Notes: generated by a model not told the origin, from the sequence alone. Counted from the stretch's first letter, positions 1 to 5,521 are shown. The stretch is 6,774 bases of DNA from JBEIUL01 sp044356865 (GCA_044356865.1 JBIKVN010000183.1:1-6774), one strand, 5' to 3'. A program made the numbers and translations.

Positions 1-1434
1 CAGGGCGGTCAGGTCGCCGGACCCCACCGCGCCGTTCCCGTCGATGTCGCCCGGGCCCGGACTGCCCCAGTTCGCGAGCAGGTTCGCGAGGTCGGCGGGG
101 TTCACCGCACCGTCGCAGTTCAGGTCGACCGGAACGCATCCCGTCTCGACGTCGATGACGCCCGTCGCCGCGGCGCCGTTCTCGTCGACGTACTGCACGG
201 TCAGCTGCGAGCCGGTGAAGTCCGCGGGAACGGTGAAGGCGAGGCGGGCGACGCCCTTCGCGTCGGTGATCGCCTGTCCGACCGGGTTCCCGTCGACCGT
301 CACGGCGACGCTGTGGCCGACGTTGACGCCGGAAGTGCGGCGGCTGACGGCCGAGAGCTCGACGGTCTCGCCCGGCCCGGCGACGAGGCTGCCGGTCTCG
401 ACGAGGTTGTCCTCGACGTCAAGCTGCCAGAAGCCGGGCACCGAGACCGCGCTCACCCCGTCGGTGGCCGATCCGAAGACGATTCCGTTGACGCCGACGC
501 CGCCCGGGAACGCGTACCGCTGGCCCTCCGGCATGGCGAGCGGCGTGAAGACGCCGTTCGGCCACGCGACGGCCTTGATCTGGAAGCCACCGGGCCCGGA
601 CCCGTAGTAGTAGCCCGCGACGATGCCGTTCCGGCTCATGGACAGGCCAGAGGCGCCGCCGAAGAGACCGGCCGGTACGGGCAGCACGTTCACCTCGCCG
701 TCCGGCATCACCACCGCGGGCGCCCGGGACCAACCGCCGTCGAAGTAGCCGTTGATGAGCACCCCGCCGAGGTTGTCGATCGAGACGCCCTTCGTCTCGA
801 GGCCGTCGCTCGGAACGAGCGAGACGCCCTCGGAATCCCACCGCAGCGCGGCCGACGGGGTTCCCGACGGGGCCTGGATGGTGCCGGTGACCACGCCCGA
901 GGAGTTGATGCTGTTGGCGAAGCTCCAGATGACCCCATCGTCGACCTCGAACTCGGGCAGCGGAAGCAGCTCGAGCTCCCGATCGACCCAGCGGGCGGCC
1001 CGGTACTGGCCCTTCGAGATGACCGACCCGACGACGACGCCCGACTCGTTGATGTCGTTGGCGTACCCGCCTTCGCCGAGGTCGGGCAGTTCAAACCGCT
1101 CGCCGCCGAGCCAGACCACCGGCGTGCCGTAGATGCCGAACTCCTGGAACTCGGTGCCGGCGATGTCGCCGTTCGAGTTGATCGCGACCGCGTAGCCGCC
1201 GAACTCGTTGGGCAGCTCGACGGGGGTGGCGGTGGCCGCATCCCAGACGACCGGGACGGAGGTGCCGGGCTCATTGGTGTTGACGGCGCCGACGATCAGG
1301 CCTGCGGCGTTCACGTCGAAGGGGCTGCCGCCGAAGCCGAAATCGGCGAGCGGCTGGAAGGGGACTTCGGCCGATACGGGCGAGACGGCGAGGCAGACGA
1401 CGGACGAGGCGACGACGGTGAGCTGGCGAAGCAT
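1..1434 (-). CDS. Secreted HAF-repeat protein with Ig-like segment and C-terminal dockerin (3' end outside window)
   Basis: The reading frame stays open from ATG at 1434 to the window edge, so 478 residues are visible and the C-terminus is missing. Residues 1-22 form a signal peptide (MLRQ, hydrophobic core, cleavage near VSA). Residues 25 to about 335 are degenerate beta-rich repeats of the pattern A-x-x-I-N-x-x-G-x-V-x-G (for example NDINESGVVVGSV and NSINSSGVVTGTI) alternating with P-x-V-W or A-A-R-W; this is the signature of extracellular HAF-family repeats. About 342-425 is a bacterial Ig-like segment (V-A-G-P-G-E-T-V...D-G-N-P-V-G-Q...V-A-R-L-A-F-T-V). Residues 437-478 hold two EF-hand-like dockerin repeats, DLNCDGAVNPADL and DIDGNGAVGSGDL, separated by a WG linker. 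Role: probably an exported protein, surface-attached or released; no enzyme motif is visible. Start supported by AGGAGA 6 bases upstream. Transcribed in the same direction as the sigma cluster upstream but separated from it by a likely terminator. Confidence 0.88.
   Translation of the reverse strand, partial: MLRQLTVVASSVVCLAVSPVSAEVPFQPLADFGFGGSPFDVNAAGLIVGAVNTNEPGTSVPVVWDAATATPVELPNEFGGYAVAINSNGDIAGTEFQEFGIYGTPVVWLGGERFELPDLGEGGYANDINESGVVVGSVISKGQYRAARWVDRELELLPLPEFEVDDGVIWSFANSINSSGVVTGTIQAPSGTPSAALRWDSEGVSLVPSDGLETKGVSIDNLGGVLINGYFDGGWSRAPAVVMPDGEVNVLPVPAGLFGGASGLSMSRNGIVAGYYYGSGPGGFQIKAVAWPNGVFTPLAMPEGQRYAFPGGVGVNGIVFGSATDGVSAVSVPGFWQLDVEDNLVETGSLVAGPGETVELSAVSRRTSGVNVGHSVAVTVDGNPVGQAITDAKGVARLAFTVPADFTGSQLTVQYVDENGAAATGVIDVETGCVPVDLNCDGAVNPADLANLLANWGSPGPGDIDGNGAVGSGDLTAL
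10..127 (-). repeat. Dockerin-coding DNA repeat, copy 1
   Basis: This stretch and 3818-3935 align over 118 bases without gaps and differ at about 15 positions (about 87% identity counted by eye). Both are in the same orientation and encode the two-repeat dockerin at a protein C-terminus. The nucleotide-level similarity exceeds what the amino-acid motif alone requires, suggesting recent duplication or gene conversion of the cassette. Confidence 0.75.
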
Positions 1435-1440
1435 GGCAAA

Positions 1441-1446
1441 TCTCCT
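1441..1446 (-). promoter_or_regulatory. Ribosome binding site of the HAF-repeat gene
   Basis: On the minus strand this reads AGGAGA followed by TTTGCC and the ATG at 1434. It is a near-ideal Shine-Dalgarno and fixes the start, which also begins a good signal peptide. Confidence 0.8.
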
Positions 1447-1485
1447 GGCCAAAGTGAGGGACCGCGTGGGGACTGACCGGCAGGA

Positions 1486-1522
1486 CCGCGAAGGCGGCCT
1501 TCCTGGAGGCCTATCTTCGCGG
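1486..1522 (-). other. Leader hairpin upstream of the HAF-repeat gene
   Basis: CCGCGAAG (1486-1493) pairs perfectly with CTTCGCGG (1515-1522). Inside it, GGCC (1496-1499) can pair with GGCC (1508-1511) around an 8-base loop, with a small asymmetric internal loop between the stems. It lies 52-88 bases upstream of the start codon, between the putative terminator at 1561-1585 and the ribosome binding site, so it would sit in the 5' leader or overlap the promoter. It has no T-tract on either side, so it is not an obvious terminator. A function is not known; a regulatory leader or protein-binding site is possible. Confidence 0.4.
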
Positions 1523-1560
1523 CAGGATTCGCCCTGGATGCGGGGCCTCGCTGGCTCGCA

Positions 1561-1585
1561 TACAAAACCCGGGCGATGTCGCCCG
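1561..1585 (-). terminator. Probable intrinsic terminator of the DUF1573-sigma-membrane protein cluster
   Basis: Read on the minus strand, CGGGCG-ACAT-CGCCCG forms a 6-bp all-GC stem with a tetraloop, followed by GGTTTTGTA. It lies about 85 bases after the stop codon at 1671 and before the HAF-repeat gene. The T-run is short (four), so termination may be partial, but stem, loop and position are as expected. Confidence 0.5.
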
Positions 1586-1670
1586 AACGCGTCATCGATC
1601 CGGCCCTGCTGCGAATGCAGAAGGGGCCCGGCGGCAGTCCGTTGACGACTTCCGGCGACGCGCCGTCCCG

Positions 1671-2006
1671 CTACGACCGCGGCCCGGCCGGGTGCGGCAC
1701 CGCGCACTCGACCACGACGAGGCGTCCCTCGATGCGGCCGATCCGCTCGCAGGCGTTCGCGAGTTCGAGCTCGGCGGTGAGCTGGCGGTCGTCGACAAGG
1801 ATCTCGACGTAGGGCGGAAGCGTCGAGGCTGCGGGCCGCGTGGCACGCAGTACGACCAGGCCCGTGGCGCTGATTAGGAGCGCCGCCAGCGCGACCCGTG
1901 CGGCACCGCGCCGCGTCCGCCGTCGTCGGGCCGCCTCGTCGAACGCGGCGAGGCCGCGGGCGAGGATCTCGTTCCGCCGTTCGTTCTCGTCGTTCCGGTG
2001 GTTCAT
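1671..2006 (-). CDS. Short single-pass membrane protein, candidate anti-sigma factor
   Basis: 111 residues. The first 35 are polar and charged (MNHRNDENERRNEILARGL..., then a cluster RRRRTRRG), followed by a hydrophobic segment at about residues 36-53 (ARVALAALLISATGLVVL), then about 57 residues rich in acidic and beta-forming stretches (YVEILVDDRQLTAELELA...IEGRLVVVECAV). The positive charges before the helix predict a cytoplasmic N-terminus and an extracytoplasmic C-terminus. The ATG at 2006 overlaps the stop of the upstream sigma gene as ATGA, which implies translational coupling and a matched product level. That arrangement and topology fit an anti-sigma factor that holds the sigma factor at the membrane. 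No H-x3-C-x2-C zinc motif (ZAS domain) is present, and the single C-terminal Cys is not in a motif, so assignment rests on context. It could instead be an unrelated small membrane protein. Confidence 0.75.
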   Translation of the reverse strand: MNHRNDENERRNEILARGLAAFDEAARRRRTRRGAARVALAALLISATGLVVLRATRPAASTLPPYVEILVDDRQLTAELELANACERIGRIEGRLVVVECAVPHPAGPRS

Positions 2007-2611
2007 GGGGTCATCCTCCGGGCCCGTTCGGCGGCCCTTCTCAGCGTGCTGTCGAGCGCCGCCCGTCCGAGGCCGAGCCAGCCCGCAAGGCGTTCGACGG
2101 TGGCGCCGGTGCGGACCCTCAGTTCGAACATCGATCGCTCGTCGGCGGTTAGGCCCGGGAGTCGCGCGGCCTCGTGGCGGATCTCCTCGAGCAGGGCGAA
2201 ATCCTCGAGGAAAGCGACGGCCTCGGGCCGCGATCCGGCGACGCGGCGCTCGCGGGTGCGGCGGGCGAGTTCGCCGCGGAGAAGGTCGATCGCGGCGCTC
2301 GCGACGATCTTTCGGAGCCACGCGTCGAGCCGCGCGAGGTCGGGGCAGGCCCGCGGGGTCCGGGCCACCCGCAACCAGGTCTCTTGCGCGGCATCGTCGG
2401 CGAGGTCCCGCCGTCGCCCGAGCCGCCGGAGCGACTCGGACTCGACGAGGACGCAGCGACGGCGGAAGAGCGCCTCGAACGCGGTGCGGTCGCCCGCGAC
2501 CATTCGGGCCGTGCACGCGGCGGCGGCGGCATCGTCGAAGCGATCCGGGGCTTCGTTGGCCCCGGATCCCGTCGCGGACGGTTGCGGGATGGCGACGCAG
2601 CGGTCGTTCAT
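2003..2611 (-). CDS. ECF-type RNA polymerase sigma factor
   Basis: From ATG at 2611 this encodes 202 residues; an in-frame GTG at 2671, directly after the upstream TGA (TGAGTG), would add 20 low-complexity residues. Neither start has a clear Shine-Dalgarno, so the start is uncertain. Using numbering from 2611, sigma region 2 spans about 35-122, with the diagnostic block DLADDAAQETWLRVARTP (about 69-86) and LDAWLRKIVASAAIDLLR (about 95-112). Region 4 is about 150-200, with LPGLTADERSMFELR and a helix-turn-helix (ATVERLAGWLGLGRAALDSTLRRAAERARR region). The length and two-domain layout without regions 1 and 3 are typical of ECF sigma factors. The product would direct RNA polymerase to a small set of promoters, possibly including its own cluster. 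The linker between regions 2 and 4 is long and Arg-rich, and the region 4 recognition helix departs from the common pattern, so the ECF subgroup cannot be named from sequence alone. Confidence 0.85.
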   Translation of the reverse strand: MNDRCVAIPQPSATGSGANEAPDRFDDAAAAACTARMVAGDRTAFEALFRRRCVLVESESLRRLGRRRDLADDAAQETWLRVARTPRACPDLARLDAWLRKIVASAAIDLLRGELARRTRERRVAGSRPEAVAFLEDFALLEEIRHEAARLPGLTADERSMFELRVRTGATVERLAGWLGLGRAALDSTLRRAAERARRMTP

Positions 2612-2671
2612 CGAAGGCAATCGGGGCAATGGGCTCGGAACACGGCTGGAGTGTGGCGCGGATCGCGACAC

Positions 2672-3646
2672 TCAGCCGCTCGGCAGGGTCGACGACTCGC
2701 GCACCCCGCGCTCGGCTGGCAGGGCCCGGACCGCGGCCCGCATCGCGGCGAGATCCTCGTCGGTCCCGTACACGAAGAGCATGCCGGACTCGCGGTGGAG
2801 CCGCACGCGGAACTGCCCGGATCGGGCCGGGGCGTCGATCTTCGCATCGATCTCGCGGAGGAGCGAGTCCTGGATCCGCTCGACTTCGACCCGCTCGGCT
2901 GCGTCCCGATCCGCGGCCTCGTTCGCCGCGGGCAGGCGGAACATCGACACCGCCTGCGCCACCTTCACCGGCACGGTGAGTTCCTTCGCGTCGGCCCGGT
3001 CGGTCGTGACCACGATGGTCGCCGGCCGTCCGGCCTTCACCCACGCGTCCATCTCGAACGCGAGGTCGAACGTCGCCGCGGGCTTCGCGTCGGCCGGCAG
3101 CTTCACGGCGCCCTCGGGCACGACGCCGGTCACCGTGAACGGCTTGCCGTCGACGTTCGCGAGGGTGATGGTCGGGGCCGGGCCGACGAGCGGCTCGATC
3201 GCGTCGACCGCCTCGGGCGAGACGCGGATCACGGTCTTCACCGTGGCGACGATGAACATGGTCTCGACCTTCCCGCCCGCCAGCGCCACGTGCACCGGCT
3301 TCTTGAGGTCGATGCCGGTGCGCTTGCCGGGATCCATGGTGACGGTGACGTCGAACGATGCCCTGGGCGCGATCGGATCCTTCGGGAACGCCCCGAGGGT
3401 CGTGCAGCCGCAGCCGCCCTTCATCGACTCGATGGTGACCGGCGCGTCGCTCGCGTTGGTGACGGTCAGCGTCACGGTCTTCTGCTGGCCGGCGATCATC
3501 TCGCCCATGTCGATGGTGGCGGGGCTGAAGCGGAGCGTGGCGGGGGCGGCGTCGGCCGGCACGACCGGCGGTTCGGCCGAGGCCGTTGCGGGAAGCGGGG
3601 CGGCGAGGGCGAGCAGGGCGACGAGGGGAAGGCTCAGGCGGTTCAT
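2672..3646 (-). CDS. DUF1573-domain exported protein with C-terminal extension
   Basis: 324 residues from ATG at 3646, chosen because it begins a clear signal peptide (MNRLSLPLVALLALAAPLPATASA, residues 1-24, AxA cleavage) and has GGAGT five bases before it; the frame stays open for 28 more codons upstream but these look non-coding. Residues about 38-137 match DUF1573 (ASPM/Hydin-like Ig fold): F-S-P-A-T-I-D-M-G, a T-V-T-L-T-V-T-N-A-S strand, and the family hallmark GGCGCTT with Cys79 and Cys81. About 138-233 is a second Ig-like segment. Residues 234-324 are a separate extension: a charged helix (D-R-D-A-A-E-R-V-E-V-E-R-I) followed by FRVRLHRESGMLFVYGTDEDL, a strand-turn-helix resembling small fold segments of planctomycete exported proteins. 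The role is unknown; DUF1573 proteins are exported and their CxC pair may bind metal or form a disulfide. Its stop abuts the sigma factor gene, so the three minus-strand genes are probably one operon with this gene first. Confidence 0.85.
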   Translation of the reverse strand: MNRLSLPLVALLALAAPLPATASAEPPVVPADAAPATLRFSPATIDMGEMIAGQQKTVTLTVTNASDAPVTIESMKGGCGCTTLGAFPKDPIAPRASFDVTVTMDPGKRTGIDLKKPVHVALAGGKVETMFIVATVKTVIRVSPEAVDAIEPLVGPAPTITLANVDGKPFTVTGVVPEGAVKLPADAKPAATFDLAFEMDAWVKAGRPATIVVTTDRADAKELTVPVKVAQAVSMFRLPAANEAADRDAAERVEVERIQDSLLREIDAKIDAPARSGQFRVRLHRESGMLFVYGTDEDLAAMRAAVRALPAERGVRESSTLPSG

Positions 3647-3677
3647 GGGGACTCCGTGCGATGGCTCAGGGCGGGTC

Positions 3678-3700
3678 GGCCCGTCGATCCACGACGGACC
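3678..3700 (-). other. Hairpin in the 5' leader of the DUF1573-sigma operon
   Basis: In minus-strand RNA, GGUCCGUCG and CGACGGGCC form a 9-bp stem (one U-G wobble) around a 5-base loop, ending 32 bases before the start codon at 3646. The stem is strong for its length, but there is no T-run. It could be a leader regulatory structure; no known riboswitch or leader family was recognised. No convincing -35/-10 pair was found in 3700-3787. Confidence 0.3.
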
Positions 3701-3787
3701 CTTACCCCGGAAAACGGAGTCGCTTCCCAACAGTCGTCGGAGTTTCGCCGAGGAAACCGGAAATCGACGGACCGGCGCCTCGTCCCG

Positions 3788-4032
3788 TCAGCCCGTCCAC
3801 GCCGCGAGCAGCGAGGTCAGGTCACCGGGCTCCACCGTGCCGTTCCCGTCGATGTCGCCCGCGCCCGATCCGCCCCAGTTCGTGAGCAGGTTCGCGAGGT
3901 CGGCGGCGTTCACCGCCCCGTCGCAGGCGAGATCGGCGGCGACGCATTCGTCCTGGACGGTGATCGTCGCCACCGTAGACGCACCGGTCTCGTCGATGAT
4001 CTCGACCGGGTCGCTCTCATCGGTCCACCCGT
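3788..4032 (-). pseudogene. 3' remnant of a dockerin-bearing secreted protein, truncated by the IS
   Basis: About 81 codons survive, ending with TGA at 3788. They encode a short beta-rich segment (GWTDESDPVEIIDETGAS then TVATITVQDECV) and a complete pair of dockerin repeats: DLACDGAVNAADLANLLTNWG and GDIDGNGTVEPGDLTSLLAAW. The same C-terminal design is seen at the end of the HAF-repeat gene. The 5' part is missing: the frame runs straight into the insertion sequence at about 4033, and the sequence on the far side of the element (5256 onward) does not continue this gene on the minus strand. No start codon of its own is apparent, so it is most likely non-functional. The transposase frame happens to read through into it without a stop, giving an open chimera of uncertain meaning. 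Confidence 0.75.
3818..3935 (-). repeat. Dockerin-coding DNA repeat, copy 2
   Basis: This is the partner of the cassette at 10-127, in direct orientation 3.8 kb away and gapless. The shared core, around CCGTTCCCGTCGATGTCGCC and GAGCAGGTTCGCGAGGTCGG, is almost unchanged. It encodes the dockerin of the IS-truncated gene. Confidence 0.75.
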
Positions 4033-4043
4033 TGTGAGAGACT
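4032..4043 (+). repeat. Terminal inverted repeat of the IS, left end
   Basis: TTGTGAGAGACT; exact inverted match to 5245-5256. Inside the first 12 bases the two ends diverge, sharing only short gapped matches (GAGCTTGG versus TGATCGG). Confidence 0.8.
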
Positions 4044-4866
4044 GAGCTTGGTAACGACCTCTCCTTCGATCGGCGGTGCCGAAGCGCACGCGTGCCCGCG
4101 AGCCGGAGCGGAGGCTCCGCTGGGCATCTCGCCGCGAAGGCCGCAGGGGCCAGCCTGCCCAACACCCTCTGGATGCGACGGTGTTTGTAGTGGAGAATCC
4201 ATCGTTCGACGAGGTGTTTCGCCTCCGCCAAGGTGTCGAAGATCTCCGAGGACCGCAACTCGTCCCGCAGGCGGCCGTTGAAGCTCTCCACGATCCCGTT
4301 CTGCCGCGGTGATGCCGGATCGATGCCGGATCGATGTAGAGCGTCTCCGTGCCGCTCTCCTCGCACCACTTCTTCACTGCCGCCGAGATGAACTCCGGGC
4401 CGTTGTCGCTGCGGACGTGCGCCGGCGCACCCCGGATCGCCGTCAGCTCGTCCAGGAACGCCACGACGTCCTCGCCGCCGAAGTTCCGCTGCACCTCGAT
4501 CGTCAGGCACTCCCGCGTGTACTCGTCCAGAACCACCAGCATCCGGAAGGAACGGCCGTCCGCCGTGCGGTCCTGCACGAAGTCCATGCCGCAGACCTCG
4601 TTCTTCCTCGTCGCACGGCGACGCTTGATCCCGTTCTCGCCCGTGCCGATACGCCGGCGTTTCCTTCGTTGCTTGGCGTTGCTTGGGGGCACCAACCGCC
4701 GCTCCGCACGCCACACACGCTTCATCAGGCGGTTCCCGACCGTCCAGCCCTCGCGATGCAGCCGGTCCCGGTAGGGGTTCGGCGGCACCGGGCGGCGTTG
4801 CGTGCTCCGGTGCTGGCCCACCGCCCGGCAGGCACGCCGTTCGGACACGGCCATCACCATCGTCAC
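4034..4866 (-). pseudogene. IS3-family transposase OrfB, frameshifted
   Basis: The frame from ATG at 4866 reads SERRACRAVGQHRSTQRRP, the typical OrfB N-terminus, and may start further upstream because it is open to the orfA stop. Numbering from 4866, the rve integrase core starts near residue 93 with GMDFVQDRTADGR (catalytic Asp95) and continues with RMLVVLDEYTRECL and VRSDNGPEF (catalytic Asp154). After TLYIDPAS (about 182) the frame breaks: an 11-bp tandem duplication shifts it, and the family sequence continues in another frame as SPRQNGIVESFNGRLRDELR, which carries the catalytic Glu, followed by IFDTLAEAKHLVERWILHY. Between NPYRDRL and HREGW (near 4759) about 23 residues are missing relative to family members, including the HPRYGYRRI block of the HTH_21 region. 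The transposase is therefore very probably inactive. No stop is met before the IS end, so the second frame runs on into the dockerin remnant. Confidence 0.85.
4311..4332 (+). repeat. 11-bp tandem duplication inside transposase orfB
   Basis: GATGCCGGATC occurs twice in direct succession, followed by GATG as a partial third unit. Removing one copy restores a continuous OrfB reading TLYIDPASPRQNGIVESF, which matches the normal IS3 family pattern. The duplication is therefore a mutation of this copy rather than a family feature. Confidence 0.9.
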
Positions 4867-4909
4867 GCGCTCGATCGCCCGGCGCCGCCGCCCAAACTGT
4901 CGGTGGCGC

Positions 4910-5208
4910 TCAGAGTTCCCCCTTGGCCACCTCCTTGAGGATCTGGATGTCCAGCTGCTGGTCCGCCACCAGACGCTTCAGCCGGGCGTTCTCCTTCTCG
5001 AGATCCTTCAGCCGACGCACCGCGTCGCGGTCGACCGCCCCGCACTCGGCCCGCCAGCGGTGCCCCACCATGGACAGGACGTGACCTCGGACACCCCCAA
5101 CGAGCGGGCGACCTCCGCGATCGTGACGCCCTTGGCGAGCGCCTCGTCAGCCTGCCTCAACTTCGCGACGATCTCTTCCGGACGGTGACGCTTCCTGTTC
5201 GGACGCAT
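4910..5208 (-). pseudogene. IS3-family OrfA (helix-turn-helix transposase subunit), frameshifted
   Basis: Starting at ATG 5208 the first 43 residues are intact: KRHRPEEIVAKLRQADEAL, then VTIAEVARSLGVSEVT, the HTH_Tnp_1 helix-turn-helix that binds the IS ends. The expected continuation HRWRAECG, then VRRLKDLEKENARLKRL (leucine-zipper-like coiled coil) and LDIQILKEVAKGEL with TGA at 4910-4912, is present but in a different frame. The 17 bases between the two parts (5063-5079) are not a multiple of three; family members usually have one or two residues there, so a small insertion is the simplest cause. In the initial frame translation ends early at 5008. AGGAGA lies 12 bases upstream of the start within a hairpin. 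Confidence 0.8.
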
Positions 5209-5214
5209 CGATAA

Positions 5215-5250
5215 GAGACTTCTCCTGGCCCTTCGGGCCGATCAAGTCTC
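5215..5250 (-). promoter_or_regulatory. Hairpin at the IS end enclosing the orfA ribosome binding site
   Basis: GAGACTT (5215-5221) is complementary to AAGTCTC (5244-5250), and GGCCC (5227-5231) to GGGCC (5235-5239) with a 3-base loop. In minus-strand RNA the orfA Shine-Dalgarno AGGAGA (5221-5226) sits next to the inner stem and partly inside the outer one. A transcript entering from outside the element would contain both arms and could hide the site, as is known for other insertion sequences. Whether a promoter within the IS starts downstream of the first arm cannot be told from sequence. Confidence 0.4.
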
Positions 5251-5256
5251 TCACAA
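5245..5256 (-). repeat. Terminal inverted repeat of the IS, right end
   Basis: AGTCTCTCACAA on the plus strand, the exact complement of 4032-4043. This is the end next to orfA, that is, the upstream end of the element. It overlaps the hairpin at 5215-5250. Confidence 0.8.
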
Positions 5257-5259
5257 TGC

Positions 5260-5484
5260 ATGGACCTGTTCAGCGAACCCCTGTCACCTCCGCTCCGACA
5301 GGCATGGAGGGGGCGGCTACCATGCCCCAACTCCCAGGCGGGTTGGACCGATGAGGGCGACCCCGTCACGGTCGACATCGTGATCGGACGCGGCTCGGGC
5401 CGCATCGGCGGGGTGGAAGTGAAGGCTTCGGCGACGGCAGGACCGGCGGCTCGATCATGCTCGCCGAACAGCCCTGCGGCGTGA
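5260..5484 (+). pseudogene. Decayed fragment of a secreted protein sharing GWTDE-DPV with the remnant at 3788-4032
   Basis: The open frame contains GWTDEGDPVTVDIVIGRGSG. Codons 5341-5367 match 24 of 27 bases with the codons at 4030-4004 of the minus-strand dockerin remnant, changing one residue (S to G). AT content by codon position in 5350-5439 is lowest at the third and highest at the second position on this strand, as expected for coding DNA. There is no ribosome binding site or signal peptide at the ATG at 5260, and the frame dies at 5484, so this is read as a gene fragment, not a gene. Its direction is opposite to that of the homologous remnant. Confidence 0.4.
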
Positions 5485-5495
5485 CGGTGCGAAAC

Positions 5496-5521
5496 GAGAA
5501 CGGCTCGTCGGAGCCGATCTC
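5496..5521. other. Strong short hairpin in the decayed region
   Basis: GAGA-A-CGGCTC, loop GTCG, GAGCCG-A-TCTC: 10 base pairs with a single A/A mismatch and a tetraloop. It has no T-run. It could be a remnant of coding sequence or a structured element; no function is evident. Confidence 0.3.

Larger units (their letters stand above)
4033..5255 (-). mobile_element. Degenerate IS3-family insertion sequence
   Basis: About 1.22 kb bounded by inverted ends: TGTGAGAGACT begins at 4033, and its perfect complement ends at 5255; one further T/A pair extends the match to 12 bp. The ends are TG...CA as in IS3-family elements. Inside, on the minus strand, lie an orfA-type HTH protein and an orfB-type DDE integrase, in the standard order and spacing. 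Both are damaged: orfA is frameshifted near 5063-5079, orfB lacks an internal segment near 4759, and orfB is frameshifted by an 11-bp tandem duplication at 4311-4332. No 3-5 bp target duplication is visible at the borders (ccgt before, atgc after), so one or both junctions appear to have been rearranged after insertion, or the exact ends differ by a few bases. The subgroup cannot be fixed without a database comparison. Confidence 0.85.

Noticed and set aside
313..1476. Long plus-strand open frame (387 codons) opposite the HAF-repeat gene
   Set aside because: It is composed of Asp/Gly/Arg-rich sequence with no domain and is antisense to a frame with a signal peptide, ribosome binding site and HAF/dockerin repeats.
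1671..3044. 457-codon minus-strand frame joining the membrane protein to upstream sequence
   Set aside because: Only the last 111 codons look real; the upstream part is an Arg-rich out-of-frame reading of the DUF1573 and sigma genes. The ATG at 2006 with ATGA overlap is the sensible start.
3647..3787. ECF-type promoter (GGAA-like -35 with CGTC-like -10) upstream of the DUF1573 operon
   Set aside because: Candidate GAAAC/GGGAAG and CGTT/CGTC boxes exist on the minus strand, but the spacings (18-25 bases) do not fit the usual 16-17, so no promoter is claimed.
1998..4045. Two very long plus-strand open frames (over 600 codons each) across the sigma operon
   Set aside because: They cross three well-supported minus-strand genes and the dockerin remnant, and their sequence is low-complexity Arg/Gly/Ala or Ser/Arg-rich, typical of antisense frames in GC-rich DNA.
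4311..4332. CRISPR or satellite-like array
   Set aside because: Only two units of 11 bp and a 4-base partial unit occur; this is a simple duplication within a transposase gene.
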